A stretch of DNA of 13,331 nt from RGIG6307 sp964424345 (lineage in GTDB: Bacteria > Bacillota > Clostridia > Lachnospirales > Lachnospiraceae). Shown here piece after piece: positions 13,329 to 13,331 of the stretch. The position numbers and the translations under genes were made by a program. Position 1 is the stretch's first letter. Every line of letters begins with the position of its first letter. Location of the stretch: NCBI GenBank assembly GCA_964424345.1, contig CAYRIK010000045.1:1-13331 (forward strand), given 5' to 3'. The notes beneath the pieces are model-generated. The model was given only the letters and a program-made list of their open reading frames with translations, was not told the origin of the DNA and did not search any database.

Positions 13329-13331
13329 ATA

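Overview
The window is AT-rich, densely packed DNA with strong Shine-Dalgarno sites, Rho-independent terminators, spore germination/maturation genes (spoVAA, spoVAB, spoVAC), a stand-alone ECF-type vitamin transporter subunit and ammonia-dependent AsnA. This points to an anaerobic, spore-forming member of the Clostridia, most likely a gut Lachnospiraceae. That placement is inferred from gene content and composition; no marker gene proves it.

Left part (1-3028, minus strand): a RidA-type enamine/imine deaminase, endonuclease IV (nfo), and a two-gene unit made of an ECF transporter S component and a pyridoxal/pyridoxamine kinase of the ribokinase fold. The last pair looks like vitamin B6 salvage: uptake followed by phosphorylation to PLP. 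Perfect palindromes with the same core (TGATA-n-TATCA) lie in the promoter regions of both ridA and the ECF/kinase unit. One regulator could therefore link PLP supply to removal of the reactive products of PLP enzymes.

Middle (3202-5948, plus strand): spoVAA-spoVAB-spoVAC, ending at a long imperfect inverted repeat with no spoVAD or spoVAE after it. Next come a PH-domain membrane protein with its own promoter, a short remnant of an HxlR-family regulator, and a single-repeat EamA transporter with a terminator.

Centre right (6161-8785, plus strand): a tight three-gene operon of an ECF-like sigma factor, a single-pass membrane protein that is probably its anti-sigma factor, and a lipoprotein serpin with an intact inhibitory hinge. 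It ends in a bidirectional terminator. This is the most unusual system in the window: a protease inhibitor on the cell surface that appears to be under its own sigma/anti-sigma pair.

Right part (8803-13331): a CofE-like (F420-0:glutamate ligase family) protein on the minus strand. A 486-base gene-free stretch follows, holding divergent promoters and an orphan terminator that suggests a small RNA. Then come an NhaC-family antiporter co-transcribed with asnA, a terminator, a second copy of a palindromic repeat also found at 5993-6035, and a tRNA-Gly(GCC) on the minus strand with its own terminator.
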